Below are positions 49,701-62,677 of a stretch of DNA of 64,000 bases, one piece after another. This DNA is from Sanderia malayensis (taxonomy: Eukaryota > Cnidaria > Scyphozoa > Semaeostomeae > Pelagiidae): assembly GCA_013076295.1 (NCBI GenBank), contig RQOL01000861.1, positions 2,418,001-2,482,000 on the forward strand, in the 5' to 3' direction. Numbering within the stretch: position 1 is the first letter of the stretch; each line of letters opens with the position of its first letter. The notes below the pieces were generated by a model, which saw only the letters and a program-made list of their open reading frames with translations, was not told where the DNA came from and made no database searches. A program made the translations under genes and the position numbers.

Positions 49701-52700
49701 CATGGGTTCTTCTGTGGTCGAACTAAGAAACGGTTTCCTTGTTCGAGCAGGAGATCCGCGTGACAAAGATGGATTGATACCAAGTTTAACTGCCAGTTGT
49801 TCAGCAGTTAAACCTTCAGCTTTGAGAATGCTTTCAATTTCGTCCTCTGATAATATATCGATTTTCTTCTCCTCCTTTTCAGTGTCTTCAACCTTATTGA
49901 TTTTTGCCTGAGCGTCATTAGCATACTCCACGTCATGTCGTTCTTTAATATCACTCTGAATCTTTCTTAATGTGATATCGTCAATTCCTGATATAGTAAA
50001 TGGTCGATCCTTGGCTCCACGTTTTGGTCTCAACGTCACTTTATTCTTCGGGGCATTGTATGAATCTTCTACAGCCAGTAAAAACCTCTGTTTCAATGAC
50101 GAAACAGATGGCATGGCTTCTTCGTCGTCATCACTATCTTGGGCCATTGGTAGCTTCTTTAACTTCTTAATCGATAATGCAACAACAGAATCTGCCGACT
50201 TTTCATCTTCATCGTTCTTCAATGACAAATCTTCCATTGATGTCGCCAATGATGTTGTTTTGCTACCAACTTTGCTATTCACTTCGCTAACAATAAAACT
50301 TCGTCGTTTTACGTTCTCAGTCGATGCAGTCAAAGCAATGTTCAATCTATTCATGTGATCAACGCCCAAGAACTGCGAGTTTTCTTCATTATTTGAGGCA
50401 TATTGATGTGCTTTCTCCAGAATTCCAGGTGCAATTCCTTCAGTGATTGTCTTGTATCGTTTACCTGATCTTCTTTTGTTTTTACGCTGCGTTTCTGATG
50501 TTTTCGGTGTTCTTGATCCTGATCCGGCTTCAGCCTGCATGAGTCTTTGTTTTATTTGCACTATCGATAATTTCTCTTCGATTATAACAGCTTCTTCCTT
50601 AGATCGTATATCACTTAATAACAAACCTGGATCAATTCCTTGGGTCAGTGTTTTTGGTCTCGACCTGGCAGGTCGCCTCGCCTTCTTCAATGACGAAATA
50701 TCATCTGCTTCACGGCTTCTTGGTTTTGCTGGAACGATAGGTGGCCTAGACGTGAGAACTGTTGGCTCTGGACCATTGCTTAACTTATCTTTAACAGTAC
50801 CACCTGTTTTATGACCATCTGTCGCAGAAGGAGGTGTGATAACAACACTGACACCAAGTGGTAATGACATTGCACGAGCTGCACGATGTTTCGTATGCTT
50901 CTTTTGTCGTATTTTCTCTTTGATTACACTTCGCGTTGTTAACTTATGTCCCGAGCTACTACCGGACGATTCTTCGTCATCAACATTTTTCGCAACATCA
51001 TTTACTATTCTGTTCTCAAGCTTGGCAACGGTCGGCTTATTATCTTTCTTATCAAACTCATTTAATTTTCCATCTTCTTTATCCGAAACTGCCGCTGGCT
51101 CTATAACAATTGGAATAACCTGCTTCTTTGTATTATCAACCTCTCCGACCTTCTCGTGTGGCTTTTCTACTTTAACATCTTCTATGATGTTTTCTTTCAA
51201 CTCTTCGTTTCGACTCTTATCTTCTGTCTCTCCCACCTTCTTTTTGATCGCAATATCTTTCACAATATCACCATCAACATCCTTTGCTGTACTATCACTC
51301 CTCATTTGTTCTTTAACTTGTTCAATATCAGATGGATTGATTGCTTTCGCCCTGTATGTCCTTCTGTCTCTTCTCCTTCTTGATCCTACTCTTTCTGCTT
51401 CATTCTGCTTTGCCTCTGTTTCATTCTGCTTTGCCTCTGCTTCACTCTGCTTTGCCTCTGTTTCATTTTGCTTTGCCTCTGCTTCATTCTGCTTTGCCTC
51501 TGCTTCATTCTGCTTTGCCTCTGCTTCATTTGCCACAGAAAGCTTTTCATGAATTGCCTTCTTATTCAAATCAACACTACTCACCCTTAAAGAGCTAACT
51601 TTCTCATTTATTCCTCTCTCTGATTTGCTTGCTTTATTAGCACCACTTGCACCTCCTTTTATCTCACCCACCTCTTCTCTTATTCCTGACATTTCCTGCT
51701 CTGTAGCTGAAGACTCTTGTTTTGGCTTCACTTCCTTCACAGCTTCCAACTCTCTTCGCTCGCTGACAAAATCTTTCTCATCATTGACAACATTTTTATG
51801 ACGTCTCTCTCCCGTTTGCTCTTGACTCCTTACCACGTGTCCATTCAACCTCATGTCTGATTTCTTTGCATCCAATTCACTCTCGCTTCTTCCATCTTTT
51901 TCAGTCCTCTTCGGTGTACTTGCACTGGCCACAGAGTCGATTGTCAATCTTCTAAACGCTCCTTTCGTCTGACCCATGCCAGATGACTGTGACGATGTCT
52001 CCCTTCGCTTCTCCTTATCCTTGTCACTGCTTGTATCTGCAACTGCATCGGCATCAAACCTCTTGTTTACAAAACGAGTATTATCTCCTCTAGATTGAAA
52101 ACTCGCCAGCTTAGTTGGAGTGACAATATCGAGTGTTTTGGACCTTGGAGCCTGCCTGTTAAATGCCCGTCTTTTAGCGTCAACATTTGATTTCTTGTAC
52201 TCGTTTGAAGCGGTTGTGTCTGTGCTTGGCCTATCTAGCTTATTTTCAAAAATATGTTTGCTTTTCATGAACCTTGCACTGAGATAAGATGATGATGACT
52301 TTGATTCAGTTTTAGCCGGTGTATCAAGTTTCGCTTGCTCCTTTCTGCGCAGAACGTCTGCAAATCGAGTGGAAACTTTCTCTGATTGTGAAGACGAACC
52401 CGCGCCTGAATTCACCTGCGACATATTGGAATCGTCGTCGTGTGGGTTTTCTTCCTCTGAATCTGAATGTTCAACTTGTGCCAATGGCGCAACAGTTGGT
52501 GAATCAATGATAACATACGATTTCTCGTCAACTGGTGATACTGTTTTTACATCACTGTCAAGCGATAAGTTTAACTGAGCCAACTCAGCTCTTTTACTAT
52601 CTGAAACTTTCCCATCAACATCATTCTTCTCATGTGTTTCTTCCGCTGTTTCCTGACGTGCTTCGACTATTTCTTTCTCGGCTGAAACAAAATTTCGCCA

Positions 52701-55700
52701 ATTAATAGACATACAGCACCTCAGTCAAAAATAGCACTGGTCATGTAACAAAGGAAAGAAAAAGTTGCATAATTAAATGACGTGAAATACCAAGGTCCTA
52801 CCTATAGAAGTAATTGATTTGTCTAAATTAAATAGGCAATGAGCAAGAAAATAAAATTATTGTCTTGTAAAGTAAAATCCAATCAAAATTTAGTATTTTC
52901 TTCTCACATTGTGTATCATGCACTGCTACTAATTGACATAAAGTTAATTGTTGTGAAGAATATACTAACGTGATTGGTCTTTCCTTCTTTTGGAAGATCG
53001 TCTTCCTAGCAGTCCAGATTTTTCTTTTTCTTTCGGCTTATTATTCAATTCACTTTGCTGTGTCTTTTCTTCAACCTTATTCGATTTGTTTTGACTGGAA
53101 TCAGCGATATCTATAGATGATGTTTGTTTGGTGTTAGCATTCTCTGATTGATCGGGGTCTGTTGTCTTTGATTCTTTGCCTAATCTCCACAATAATGATC
53201 GTCTTCTCTCCCTCTTTGGTTTTTCATCATTTTCATCTGCTTCTGTAGTTGTCGGTGCTGGCGAAGCTTTGCTACTTGATGATGAAATCCGCCTTAATGA
53301 TCTGCCGATCCAAGATGAGCGTCTTTCCTTTTGTTGTGTTGGAATTTCGTTCGATTTCAATCCTTCACGATCTGTTAATTGAGATATAGAAATAAATAAA
53401 AAGAGCATCCGTGAAGCTACGTTGCATAACGTACCAACCTGTTGCACAGTAAATTCGGTCGGCGTGAAACAGCCAGTCTTGGCTTGTCTCTTTGTTTTCA
53501 ACTGCGAACTACAAAATTATTTCCACTGGATGCACTCATTCAAAACATAATATATAACAGCTAATGTAAATGAAATAGCTACATAGATATTGACTGAGCA
53601 CAAAAAACAATACAATGTACATCTTAATACCACATAATATGAATAATACAAAACACGTCTAAAAACTAACAGTAGATATTTGAAACTTGGCCTTCAAACT
53701 GCTTGCGAGTGAAATTATCACAAAAAAACTGATGGCCTTTTCTCTCCCTCTCGTGAACATTTACCAGACTATATAGCTGTAAGAATCGATCAACTAGTAC
53801 TACATACCCTTTTCGTAATGCCGTTCTTTGTGTAAATACTTCAAGGTATACGTTTCCTATCTTCTAACAATGTAAACATTTAAATCACTAAACCTTTCCC
53901 GATATACGACGTTGTATGTGCATCGCAGTGCAGGCCAAACAACAATTTCACGATTTGAGGTGCCGATGACAGGAGTGACGGCTTAAAATTGCTGAAAAAT
54001 ACTTGAGTATGCACAACAAATACCACCAAGAACTTGACAATGTTTACAGTCAAACAGAGAGTGGCGTCTTCGCATTATAAAATGTACACATATTGAATCA
54101 AATCAAAATGCGCATAAAACTGAATCAAGTATGAAATGATTATGTAATGTTACCCATTTCAAAAACATCAAAATTGCCTTTATTCTTATCTGATCGACCT
54201 TGGCCACCTTATCTTCCGAAGTTTACAATTTAAATTTACAATTTAATAACTTAAAATGCAACAAAATGGAACAATTTTCGAACCTTGCCGCTGTGGTAAA
54301 TATGACTCTCTAAATTTCACATGTAACCTCTGTCAGGAGTCAAATCAACACCCATTCGATCAGGGCCTGATAGCAAACTTCTCACATTTCAAATGTGCGA
54401 ACCCTGTTTCTGTAACATTGGATCCTCTCATCTATATTATTCGACAATGCAAAAAGAGCAAACCTGTGGTAGCTTATCGATTTTGCTTATCAGGGAGATG
54501 TGGCATTCAAATGAATATATTATTCAAATTATTAAGCATTCATCCATATGTTTTTCCTATTCATAAATTTAAATAAGAATGCTAAGCTTACTTGATCTCA
54601 TGAAAGCCAAGCCAGTGGTCATGTGAAATGTGGATGAAGCCCAGATCAAACGCCTTGCAAAACACACACACCGACTAAATGCGAAAAACCCTTGATGATA
54701 TAAAACAAACCTTTTTCTTGTTTAAACAATGTTTGCATGAATAAGGATGCTCTTATGTACTCAAGAGTGGACAAAGACAGTGCCTAGTATTCATATTTAT
54801 CGACCATGCACTGGATGATTACACATTGTATTCAGCAAGCAAAAATCCGACTTTACCGTACCCAGTCGATGAACAAATTCATCTCTGATCTCCTCATCAA
54901 TATTTAATATTTTTAAGTCTTCGATAGAAAAGGTGTTGCCATCAACAATAACACACAATTCATTATTTTCACCGATGATTGTACAAGTACTTACTTGCCA
55001 CTTATCCTGCTGCAAAATGCTCTCGAAATCTTGAGGAAACTCGCAACCCAAACGCCTTCTGCTCTACTTTGTAAAACCGTAACAGTTTCTTATACTACTT
55101 AAACAAATATGAAAAATGTGGTAGCTGTTATTATTCCATTTTAAACCAATATTAAAAAGTATCCCCAAAGACTTATACATAGGTAATATATCTTTGATAA
55201 ATCACCGACATTTCCGCATTGTTGTTGTCAATATATAATTCACGTGTCATTTGCATTTTTTGGAGTCAAATTTTAGTGACTTCACGTAGAAAAACATCAA
55301 GTATTAGGCCCATACCTTTCATCGCAAAATAGAATGATTGAAGCAGTTCAAAGCAAAGATGTCAGCGCATCTATCTATCCTTGCAATTATGAAGCATAAG
55401 TCCTTGAATTATTGCAAGCAAATCATATACTTACGAATTATCGAGAATTGCAGAGTGAATTAGAAGTCGGATTTGGCTGCACTTGAATGTGTGTTATTCG
55501 CTGAAGTTTGCATGTATATTTAAAGCTCGAAAGATTTATTTGCAATGATCTCAAGATAATAAATAATTCATATCATTGTCAGCGAAAAAAAGACAGAATA
55601 AACAATTGACAATGCTCATCCTATCCGGATTAAATTGTTCGTCTTGCTTTTAGTTTGCACAGCAAAATACTCCGCACTGTCAATAACAAGGCTTTTTTAG

Positions 55701-58418
55701 GTCAGCAATTTTAGCCATGCTGTTTTCGTAACATGAAAAACTCCAACCATTCATTAAATTGTTTCAAAGTATTATGATGATAATAAATATATTCAAACAT
55801 TAAAACAAGTTGGTGGTGTGGTGCATCTGGCCATTGATTAAGCGATAAATCTGAGCCTCGTTTTGAACTGATATGCCTCGTTTTGCCGTAAATATATTGG
55901 CCTCAAGTTTCAAAAATAATATTGGTGTCATTAAATATCGACTAAGATTTTGAGGACGGTGATTCAGGAAATAATTTCGAGAGCAAAAAGTTGCCAATAA
56001 TACCAATTATATTTTCATGCCGCAACAAATTATAATCATCCGTTTGGGATACGATACATTGGGGATTGAAAGCATATCGGGGGGGATAACCCTTGCCAGA
56101 CACTTTGTCTGGTTGCCATGGCAAACTGGGGTATTAAGTGGTTTTAGACGCAGGTTCCTTGTTTGATAAAAACTGTTTTTCTTTGTATTTCGTTCCGCTG
56201 CACTGAACCAACACGCACATTCGACCATTCAGACACAAAATTCAACTGACAAGACATCTGCTTGTAAGCATGTACTTACTTGGCGTTAACGGGCTTTCGT
56301 TAACGGAAAACAACATGACTTTGGCCTAAACAGAATGCGTACACTCGACAGCTATATATCTTAATGACAATACTAATTGCTAGGAAATGTAATAATAAAA
56401 AACACAAGCTTACCTTTTGAATACTTGGCTCCCATGCTTTTACCGGTTTCTGCTGTTTCCGTTACTTCTTGTTTTTCATTAAAAACATCAGCATCGTGTG
56501 TTCCAACAAATGAGGATTTTACTCTGACTAATTGTCTTTTTTGTGAAACTTGAGAAGTTGTTGAGCGAGATCCATTACGATACTCTGATGTCATAGAGGG
56601 GGATGTCGCGACAACAGATGTGGTGGAATCCTCTTCGTTGTTAAAAAATCTTGATAAGATTCCACCCATGATTCTCGATCTGGATGAACTTTCTGGAGGA
56701 TTTGGAAGGCTATGTTGATGTACCAGTTGTTTGGATCGCCTATCAGGGTTTCTTGTTACTCGGTCAGTAACTTCCGTAGACCCAATTTGATCTTCACCAC
56801 GAGATGGTGGAACATAAGATGAAGATCTATTATTTCTTATTAGTCCATCACTTGGAGAGATCTTTCTCGATGTTGACTTACTGCTTGTTTCAGACGAAGA
56901 GGTTATTGGTTGTCTAGCATATCGACTACCACTTGTAGTCCTTGTCAACAAACTTTGAGCTGAACTCAATTCTGTGTCAAAACTTTTAGTCTTTTCAAAT
57001 CTACTTGTTGTCGTAGGATAATTAATTGCTCTATTATGACTGCTATAACCATAGTCCTTGTCCGTTGTTCTAGAATAATAGCTCCTTTGTCGAGCAGGCT
57101 CATGACCGTTTGTTATTCCTGTATCTTGTGATGAATAGCTTGATGCGTAGTTTCTGCTTGCGTGACTTGTTTCTCTCACTCCCCTATCAATGCTTGATTT
57201 CCTATCCGTTCTGTTGGAGGATGATGATAAATTACTATAAATACTATTTTCGCCATGTTCGAAACTTCTCTCTCTTCTACTCTTGTATGCTAAAATGTAT
57301 GCATCTACTTCTTGTACTGAATCTTTTACTTTCTGGTCAAGTTCTTTAATTTTAGTACCCGCCCTGGGGCTCGAAGCATAGGAGGAAGAGGGTACAGAAG
57401 AAGGATAATAATTGCGTCTTTTTGAAGAAGACATATCCATCCCTGCGTCATATTTCCGACTGTAATGTGGATAACTGGAAGTTAGCGGCATGTCTTTGGT
57501 GTTATCTTCGGATTTATCAAGCGTTTCTTTTATAACTTCTCCATTTGCGGTACTTGTGGTGTGATGGATTTCAGAATTGTCTTCGTTATTGCTGTTATTG
57601 TTTAAAATTGAAAAAGTGTTTTCACCTTCGATAGAACTGTTACGCACTACCTTTTGTGGATGGTCTAATTGGCTATAATCCTTCGACAAGATATCGTTCT
57701 TTTCATTCGTATCAATATTTATTTGATGATTTTCTATTATATCTAACTTTTCTCCTGTAATTTCGGATTTCTTTCCAGTTAGGCCGGCTTTTTCTAAGCC
57801 ACGAGGACTAATCCTTTGAAAATCTTGAACTCTCTCGTTTAACAAACAACTTTGTCTGGGATTAGTTATTTGAACTCCTGCCCTTCCCCTGTTGTTCTCG
57901 GTTCTAATATCCCTTATTTGGTTTTCTTCAACACCTTTTCCTTTAGATTTTCCAACAAAATCTTTCTCCCATGGCGTACTCAACAAAATACTTGATACTG
58001 GCCTAAAGACCTTTCTTTTCTCGTCCCCTTCGTAAGCAAAAGAGCTATTTCTTTTTAATTTATCTTCTTGAGAAACTACTGAGGTCCAACGACGTAATAC
58101 AACTTTTGAACTTGAATAAGAATTGTTAGATCCACCAAAACTTTTTACCTTATTCACTTTGGTATGTCCCTGTTCTGAGCTGATAATTTCTCCGTTTTGT
58201 TGACGCGATTTAGAGTTACTTGTTGCAGTTGTGCCGTTGCCTGACTTTGTTGTTGAGGTATTATTTTCAACATCAGGCACAGGTTCTCGCCAATATTCTT
58301 CTAATATTTTTGCTGATTTATTTGGACTTATAAGTGATTGAATACTACCTCCAGATAATTTGTTAAATTTCTCGTGAAATTGCAATGAAGCAACGGGCAA
58401 TATCGCTTCCATTGACAT
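43736..58418 (-). CDS. SVIL: Supervillin-like protein (villin/gelsolin superfamily)
   Basis: About 20 exons. The first three coding exons, 56414-58418, 52970-53371 and 49426-52681, join in phase and give about 1,890 residues of charged, Ser-rich, probably disordered sequence. The later exons (about 49200-43736) encode gelsolin-like repeats: RRHVQVNLVDF, VFDFMSEVYVWIGR, EWSxx...RWEYSIV, GKEPPCFLNLF, AEIFLWHGCKSS, YMVDAGLEPDQF, then the villin headpiece (LPEGVNPALLETYLS...WKQVNLKKKSGLY), ending in the LY/LF-type C-terminus. These follow human supervillin closely. Supervillin ties actin and myosin II to membranes. ATG 58418 (MSMEAILPVAS) is chosen; 58472 is also in frame. A seven-residue repeat (NEAEAKQ) lies at 51395-51532. 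Introns 53372-56413 and 48640-49010 contain repeats and small open frames. Total about 2,900 residues. Confidence 0.9.
45195..45275. repeat. Dispersed repeat copy (CTCACAAGAAGTC family)
   Basis: Shares GTCGAATCCTACTAAATA and GAGACAATTC with the copies at 48690 and 48868. Located in a supervillin intron. Confidence 0.55.
48641..49010. repeat. Tandem dimer of the dispersed repeat
   Basis: Two units of about 180 bp, near identical over ACTCACAAGGAGTCGAATTA and TCCTACTGATCACGTTGAGA. Intronic in supervillin. Confidence 0.95.
51395..51532 (-). repeat. Coding minisatellite in supervillin, 21-bp unit
   Basis: Six to seven in-frame 21-bp units encode NEAEAKQ variants (NETEAKQ, SEAEAKQ). All units keep the frame, so length changes would be tolerated. 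Predicted to be helical and charged. Confidence 0.95.
54256..54576 (+). CDS. Hypothetical 106-residue open frame, Cys-rich
   Basis: Lies antisense in a supervillin intron. Contains a cluster of cysteines (PCRCGKYDSLNFTCNLCQ) but no domain I recognise and no signal peptide. Could be an exon fragment or chance. Included only because its composition is unlike a random frame. Confidence 0.15.
   Translation: MQQNGTIFEPCRCGKYDSLNFTCNLCQESNQHPFDQGLIANFSHFKCANPVSVTLDPLIYIIRQCKKSKPVVAYRFCLSGRCGIQMNILFKLLSIHPYVFPIHKFK
54797..55051 (-). CDS. Hypothetical 84-residue open frame
   Basis: Same strand as supervillin and inside its 3-kb intron. Starts MGCEFPQDFESILQQ and contains IVDGNTFSIEDLKILN. A GTAAGT donor-like site follows the first 19 codons, so it may be an alternative exon. 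No family recognised. Confidence 0.2.
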   Translation of the reverse strand: MGCEFPQDFESILQQDKWQVSTCTIIGENNELCVIVDGNTFSIEDLKILNIDEEIRDEFVHRLGTVKSDFCLLNTMCNHPVHGR

Positions 58419-60514
58419 TCGAAGTAAGAAGCTAAAATACACCCCCAGTTGAGTGTATGCAAATAATATCAAAGCTTCGTATGAGGATAAATTTGAATAC
58501 CCTTTCTTTATTCTTAATCTCGTGCTGTAACTAATCCTTTATCTTATTGTATAAATACAAACATTTTCATTGGTTTCTTTCCAATTTATTTACCTCGACT
58601 TTATTCCCAAATAATCGTTGCCTCCTGTCTCTCTGGCACTGTCATCAAATGTTCCAACGAAAGATGTTGATCTTTGCGGTTTTCACAACTTTAATCTGTT
58701 CAGTTATGTGAAATTCAAATAGTTTGTTTTTAGTCAACAATGTACCTTAATTTAATAAGAGGTTTTCAATTTTACAGCAGATTCTGGTAAATGCCGAGAT
58801 CTTGTAAAAGCTTTCTCAAACGAAATCAACACATTGTGCATTCATTTGTTAATATCCTGTCTGATCAGGGGGCAAAGAAATGCATTCAATGAATTTCTCA
58901 TTTCCGAATAAAAATTTCATTTATTTTCTCTCGAAGTATTTCTCAAGCCAGATGACTTGCCAGACTTGACGCAAACTCATTTCAACCAAACAATTGCTAT
59001 ACCATAAATCGATAAAACTTATAATATATTCAGTAATTATTATTCAACCGTTAAGAATAATTGCTGTTAATTAAAGTTGTTTTTATTGAATTCAAACAAT
59101 GGGTGTTTGTTTTGTAATATTTAATTCTCGTTGACACACTCAAAGATAATTGCTTTTGTCAAACTTACCTAACTCTAATTAACCCTTTGCACCTTGCCAA
59201 CGTATATTTTTTTTATTTTTAGTAGGTTTAGGTATGTATTTACATCAAAACGACCACTAGGGTAGATAACCCCCTTTCGCGCTCTCTTTGACCTGACATG
59301 AAATGCAACCGAAATAAACTTGCACTAAAGTTCGTCATTTGCACTCACTTAATTCAAAATAAAACTTAAATTTAGATTTTAGAATTTAAATCATGGATAA
59401 GAATTCATTAAAATCGTCAATTATCAGCCTGTTTATCAATAATGCTCGGTCAACGTCAAAATATCTATGACCCTTTGTTCCATAAAAAGATTTTTATCCA
59501 TTTGTCAATTTATACAAAGACATATCCCCCTCTCTCTACCAATCAACAAATGCCTCAGAAAAATGCGCTCAGGAGTCAAATAGTTTACTTCAAATAAACA
59601 AAATTAATCCAAAGCAACTTCTTTTGTATTTCCGCTCTTTTATATTTTGATTATTTGAATAAACAGTATGGGATATTGGTAATTTGCGCTGTTGCATTGC
59701 GAGAAAAAATGTCAAAATTTTAAAAGCTTTGTTGACGATCAAAATATCTTCAAAGTTAGGTCATTACGTTTTTTCACGTCAGAAGTCTGTTATTCACTGC
59801 CCACGTTCAAAAATTGTTATCTTCCATCATAAAGGGATCGGTATACGAAATCAAATCCCTTGGTCAATTGGATAACAATATCCTTTCGGAATATCCATGA
59901 ATTTCATTTTTCTCTAATGAGATTGGTTCATCTTGTTTTGTTATTCGATTTATTGAGACTTGAATAAGACATTCGCATCCTGTGGTAGGACACGTTGGTG
60001 TGCCACACCCATGTGACTGAAGGACACGTTATGTGACTGTTCAATTATACTCTTCCTTTGTTGTTTGTATTTAATTAGTTATCAATCATCCTTGCAGACT
60101 TTTGGTGCATTGTTGTACCGTTGCACAGATTTAGTATTAAAGACAGAAAACCAAGATGCCATACCCAATAACACACGCAGAACATTCTTGTTGAAGTATT
60201 ACTTAGCATTACATCAATAATACAAATTGCGCTCAAAAGACACATATATGGATACATATACCATGTTGACAGTGTAAATATGTAGCTATGCTGTATGTTA
60301 AATTGTTTAAAGTAAAATAAAAGTCATTTGACTTGACTAAAAGTAATTTTGTCTTTAGTTCATCGTGATCTTTCCTCTTTCTGTAAAAAGATACAAAAGT
60401 TATGTTCAGGATTATGTAAGCCTTGAAATTTACCTAGTGTTTCACTTTTCACTCTTATTCAACACCTGCTTAGCTTATCGTCCACTGATTTTGATTAAAA
60501 ACAACATTTTAACT
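58419..60514. other. Supervillin upstream region
   Basis: AT-rich intergenic DNA. No gene, RNA or clear repeat seen. A supervillin promoter and 5' UTR must lie in the first part. Confidence 0.5.
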
Positions 60515-60600
60515 CCACAAGAAGTCTAACCCTAGGTTATTCCGATCACTTTGAGACCATTTTCAACTGTCTAGCATGTTATAAATATATACTTCCAGAG
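60515..60600. repeat. Dispersed repeat copy (CTCACAAGAAGTC family)
   Basis: CCACAAGAAGTCTAACC followed by GATCACTTTGAGACCATTTTC and CTGTCTAG, matching the copies near 25840, 26030 and 48700. Confidence 0.6.
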
Positions 60601-61448
60601 CTTGCGGTCCCTGAACACCGAGCGTTGTAGCACCATTTCAAATGCGGGTAGTCACTAAAATATTCCGCAAAATTCTCACATTGAAAAATTGTTTTGCCGG
60701 CAAAAGGTTTCAACAAAACGCTGAGGTTTGAGGAAGTCTTGCGCAAGTTTCAGAAGAGAGACTGAAACCTTCTTGCAACAACGCCCGTGACGTCAATCTC
60801 GTCTAGCTCACTTCATTAAGCAACAATTCCAGGGGAGTTGTGCGTCACTTACAGTTGATCCAATTTTTCCCAGGAATTGTAGGTATGACATCATTGCAAA
60901 GGTCTTTGGCGCAGCAAAAGGATAAAACCCTCACTTTGCCCATTCCGTAATGGAAAATAGTATTCCGATTTCGATTGTAATTGACGCCACAAGTAAGGAA
61001 ATGTTGGAAAATCTGCAATCAGAATAAATTCATATAAAAATAGAACCCATGTTTGCAATTCAGAAGTCTTACTGTCTTATTGTTCTTTTATTGTATACAC
61101 TCTGCAACTTTCCTACCCTGGAAATCCGTATTTCAAGTAAATGCTACAGAAAAAGCAAGTCAACTTCTATTACGTTATTAGTGCTTATATTATTTAATTC
61201 TCAATAGGTTCTAGCTAATAGCCATTCTAATTATTCTATCAGACTGGCATGGAAGGTATCTTGCTGCAGTCACTGAATGCATATGCAACCGTGCAATATT
61301 GAATTATTGAATTGGACATTTCAAAACCCCAAAGGATCGAAGGATCCATGAATCTTTCGCGTGAAGCTCGTGACAGAGACAGCTCGTATTGAATTGGAAC
61401 GCAAGTAGGTAAATAAAGCCCAAAAATACAACAAATAGATAATTGTAC
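60601..61448. other. 3' side of the receptor-ectodomain gene
   Basis: On the minus strand an acceptor-like TTTTTCTGTAG occurs near 61142, followed by AATAAA at about 61093. These suggest a possible 3' terminal exon and poly(A) site for the gene at 61449-61877. The CCxxxxCN half of the ectodomain was not found here. Confidence 0.35.
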
Positions 61449-61877
61449 CTCAGTACTGTGTATACAATCGTGAGTAATTGCAATAGACTTCTTTGTTCTA
61501 AAATCGTAAATCTGCCTGACATAGCATCCTTCTTTTGATACACAAGTGCTTGTTGAACCTCCATGGTGACTCATTTTGCATAAAATAGAAGATTTTGAGT
61601 CCAAAGTGTTCAATTCGTTTGCAGTTCGTTTTACAATCATGGCTGTAAAATATCAAGAAATGCATAAACAACATGGCGTAGATTTGTTTATTTAGCTTAT
61701 TTGCAGTAAAATGGTCTCAAAAACAAAGAAGATATGGCGTTATAGCGCAACCTCAATTGCCTTGAATACAACGACTGTTGAAGTAGGTAGCAGTAAAAAT
61801 GATATTGTTTACTTACCATGGTTTGCATTGAAGATTGAAATAATTGCGAAGCAATAAAGTATGTGCGAGTTATCCAT
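61449..61877 (-). CDS. TGF-beta receptor ectodomain-like fragment with signal peptide
   Basis: Two exons: 61817-61877 (signal peptide, MDNSHILYCFAIISIFNANH) and 61449-61642, joining in phase 1 and ending in phase 0. These are the same phases as the first two exons of the receptor at 14318-17865. The second exon has CVSKEGCYVRQIYDFRTKK followed by ITHDCIHSTE, aligning with [19 protein letters not shown]...FGCLHDNK of the receptor. The donor at 61448 (GAG/GTACAA) is modest. If unspliced, the frame runs on to 61239. The usual CCxxxxCN exon, transmembrane helix and kinase are not seen nearby. It may be a secreted decoy-type protein, a gene whose other exons are diverged, or a partial duplicate decaying into a pseudogene. 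Confidence 0.6.
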
Positions 61878-62314
61878 GATCAGCTGCTGGTTTAAGATCG
61901 GTTGATAACAAATTGGTGGCTTGCTGGCAAAAAGTTGTGCTGTGACAACGTTAGGAAAACCGTTAGAATTATCAAGTTGATTTGCTGTGGAGAGAATAGA
62001 GAAAAAAGTGGCGATATAAAGGATCAACTGACCTATATTATCGAAAGGAAAAGCTCTGTAAGCATCTGATCTGTGGTCTTTCAATTGGTCGATGCTCACT
62101 GTTTTCCTTGTGGCTCTGTAAACTGCTGCTCAGACACAACTGTGAAAAATAAGAAAATAATTTAACAATATTTCCTAACATAATACTTTAACAAGATGTC
62201 AGGAAATATTTTCATACACACGGATCTGAAAAAGAAAACATTTCATGTAATTGAAAGGATGCTTATTTTGTATTAACATTGTTTGTGGATGGTTTTAAAA
62301 GGCCCAAAGCTGAG

Positions 62315-62677
62315 TTAACTGGCTATTAACAGACAGAATGTATGAATAAAAGCAAAAATCAATTTCACTGCACGCAAATATTTCGCTTTCAATGACTTTC
62401 GAGCTGAGTTGGCGACAAAATTTCTATTAGAAAGGTGTGGCACACTATGTTCAGTATTCTTTGCGGTACACAAGTCGTATATAGAATCATACAAGTTTAC
62501 TGCAATATTCCATGGCAGTTGCTTGAGCTCATGTTGTTGCTTGATTCGAATTAATACATTTGTAAATAAATAAATGCAAATAAACGTTATTGATAAAGAT
62601 ACGACAGAGAAATTAAAAGTATATGAACAGAAATAAATCACCTTGAAAAGTGTTCTCTTTCCCGTGAGAGTTGCCAA
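62315..62677 (-). CDS. Hypothetical 120-residue protein with one membrane helix
   Basis: An open frame starting MATLTGKRTLFK, with a hydrophobic segment (about residues 14-44) and a second near the C-terminus. AAG/GTGATT after codon 12 could be a donor, in which case only the start is an exon. No family recognised; AT-rich composition makes a chance frame likely. Confidence 0.15.
   Translation of the reverse strand: MATLTGKRTLFKVIYFCSYTFNFSVVSLSITFICIYLFTNVLIRIKQQHELKQLPWNIAVNLYDSIYDLCTAKNTEHSVPHLSNRNFVANSARKSLKAKYLRAVKLIFAFIHTFCLLIAS

Noticed and set aside
50836..51552. 238-residue plus-strand frame (Ser/Phe/Cys-rich)
   Set aside because: Antisense shadow of the supervillin exon; its long length comes from the biased codons and the coding minisatellite.
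55942..56228. Overlapping minus-strand frames near 56 kb as a kinase or retrogene remnant
   Set aside because: No motif could be confirmed and the two frames conflict.
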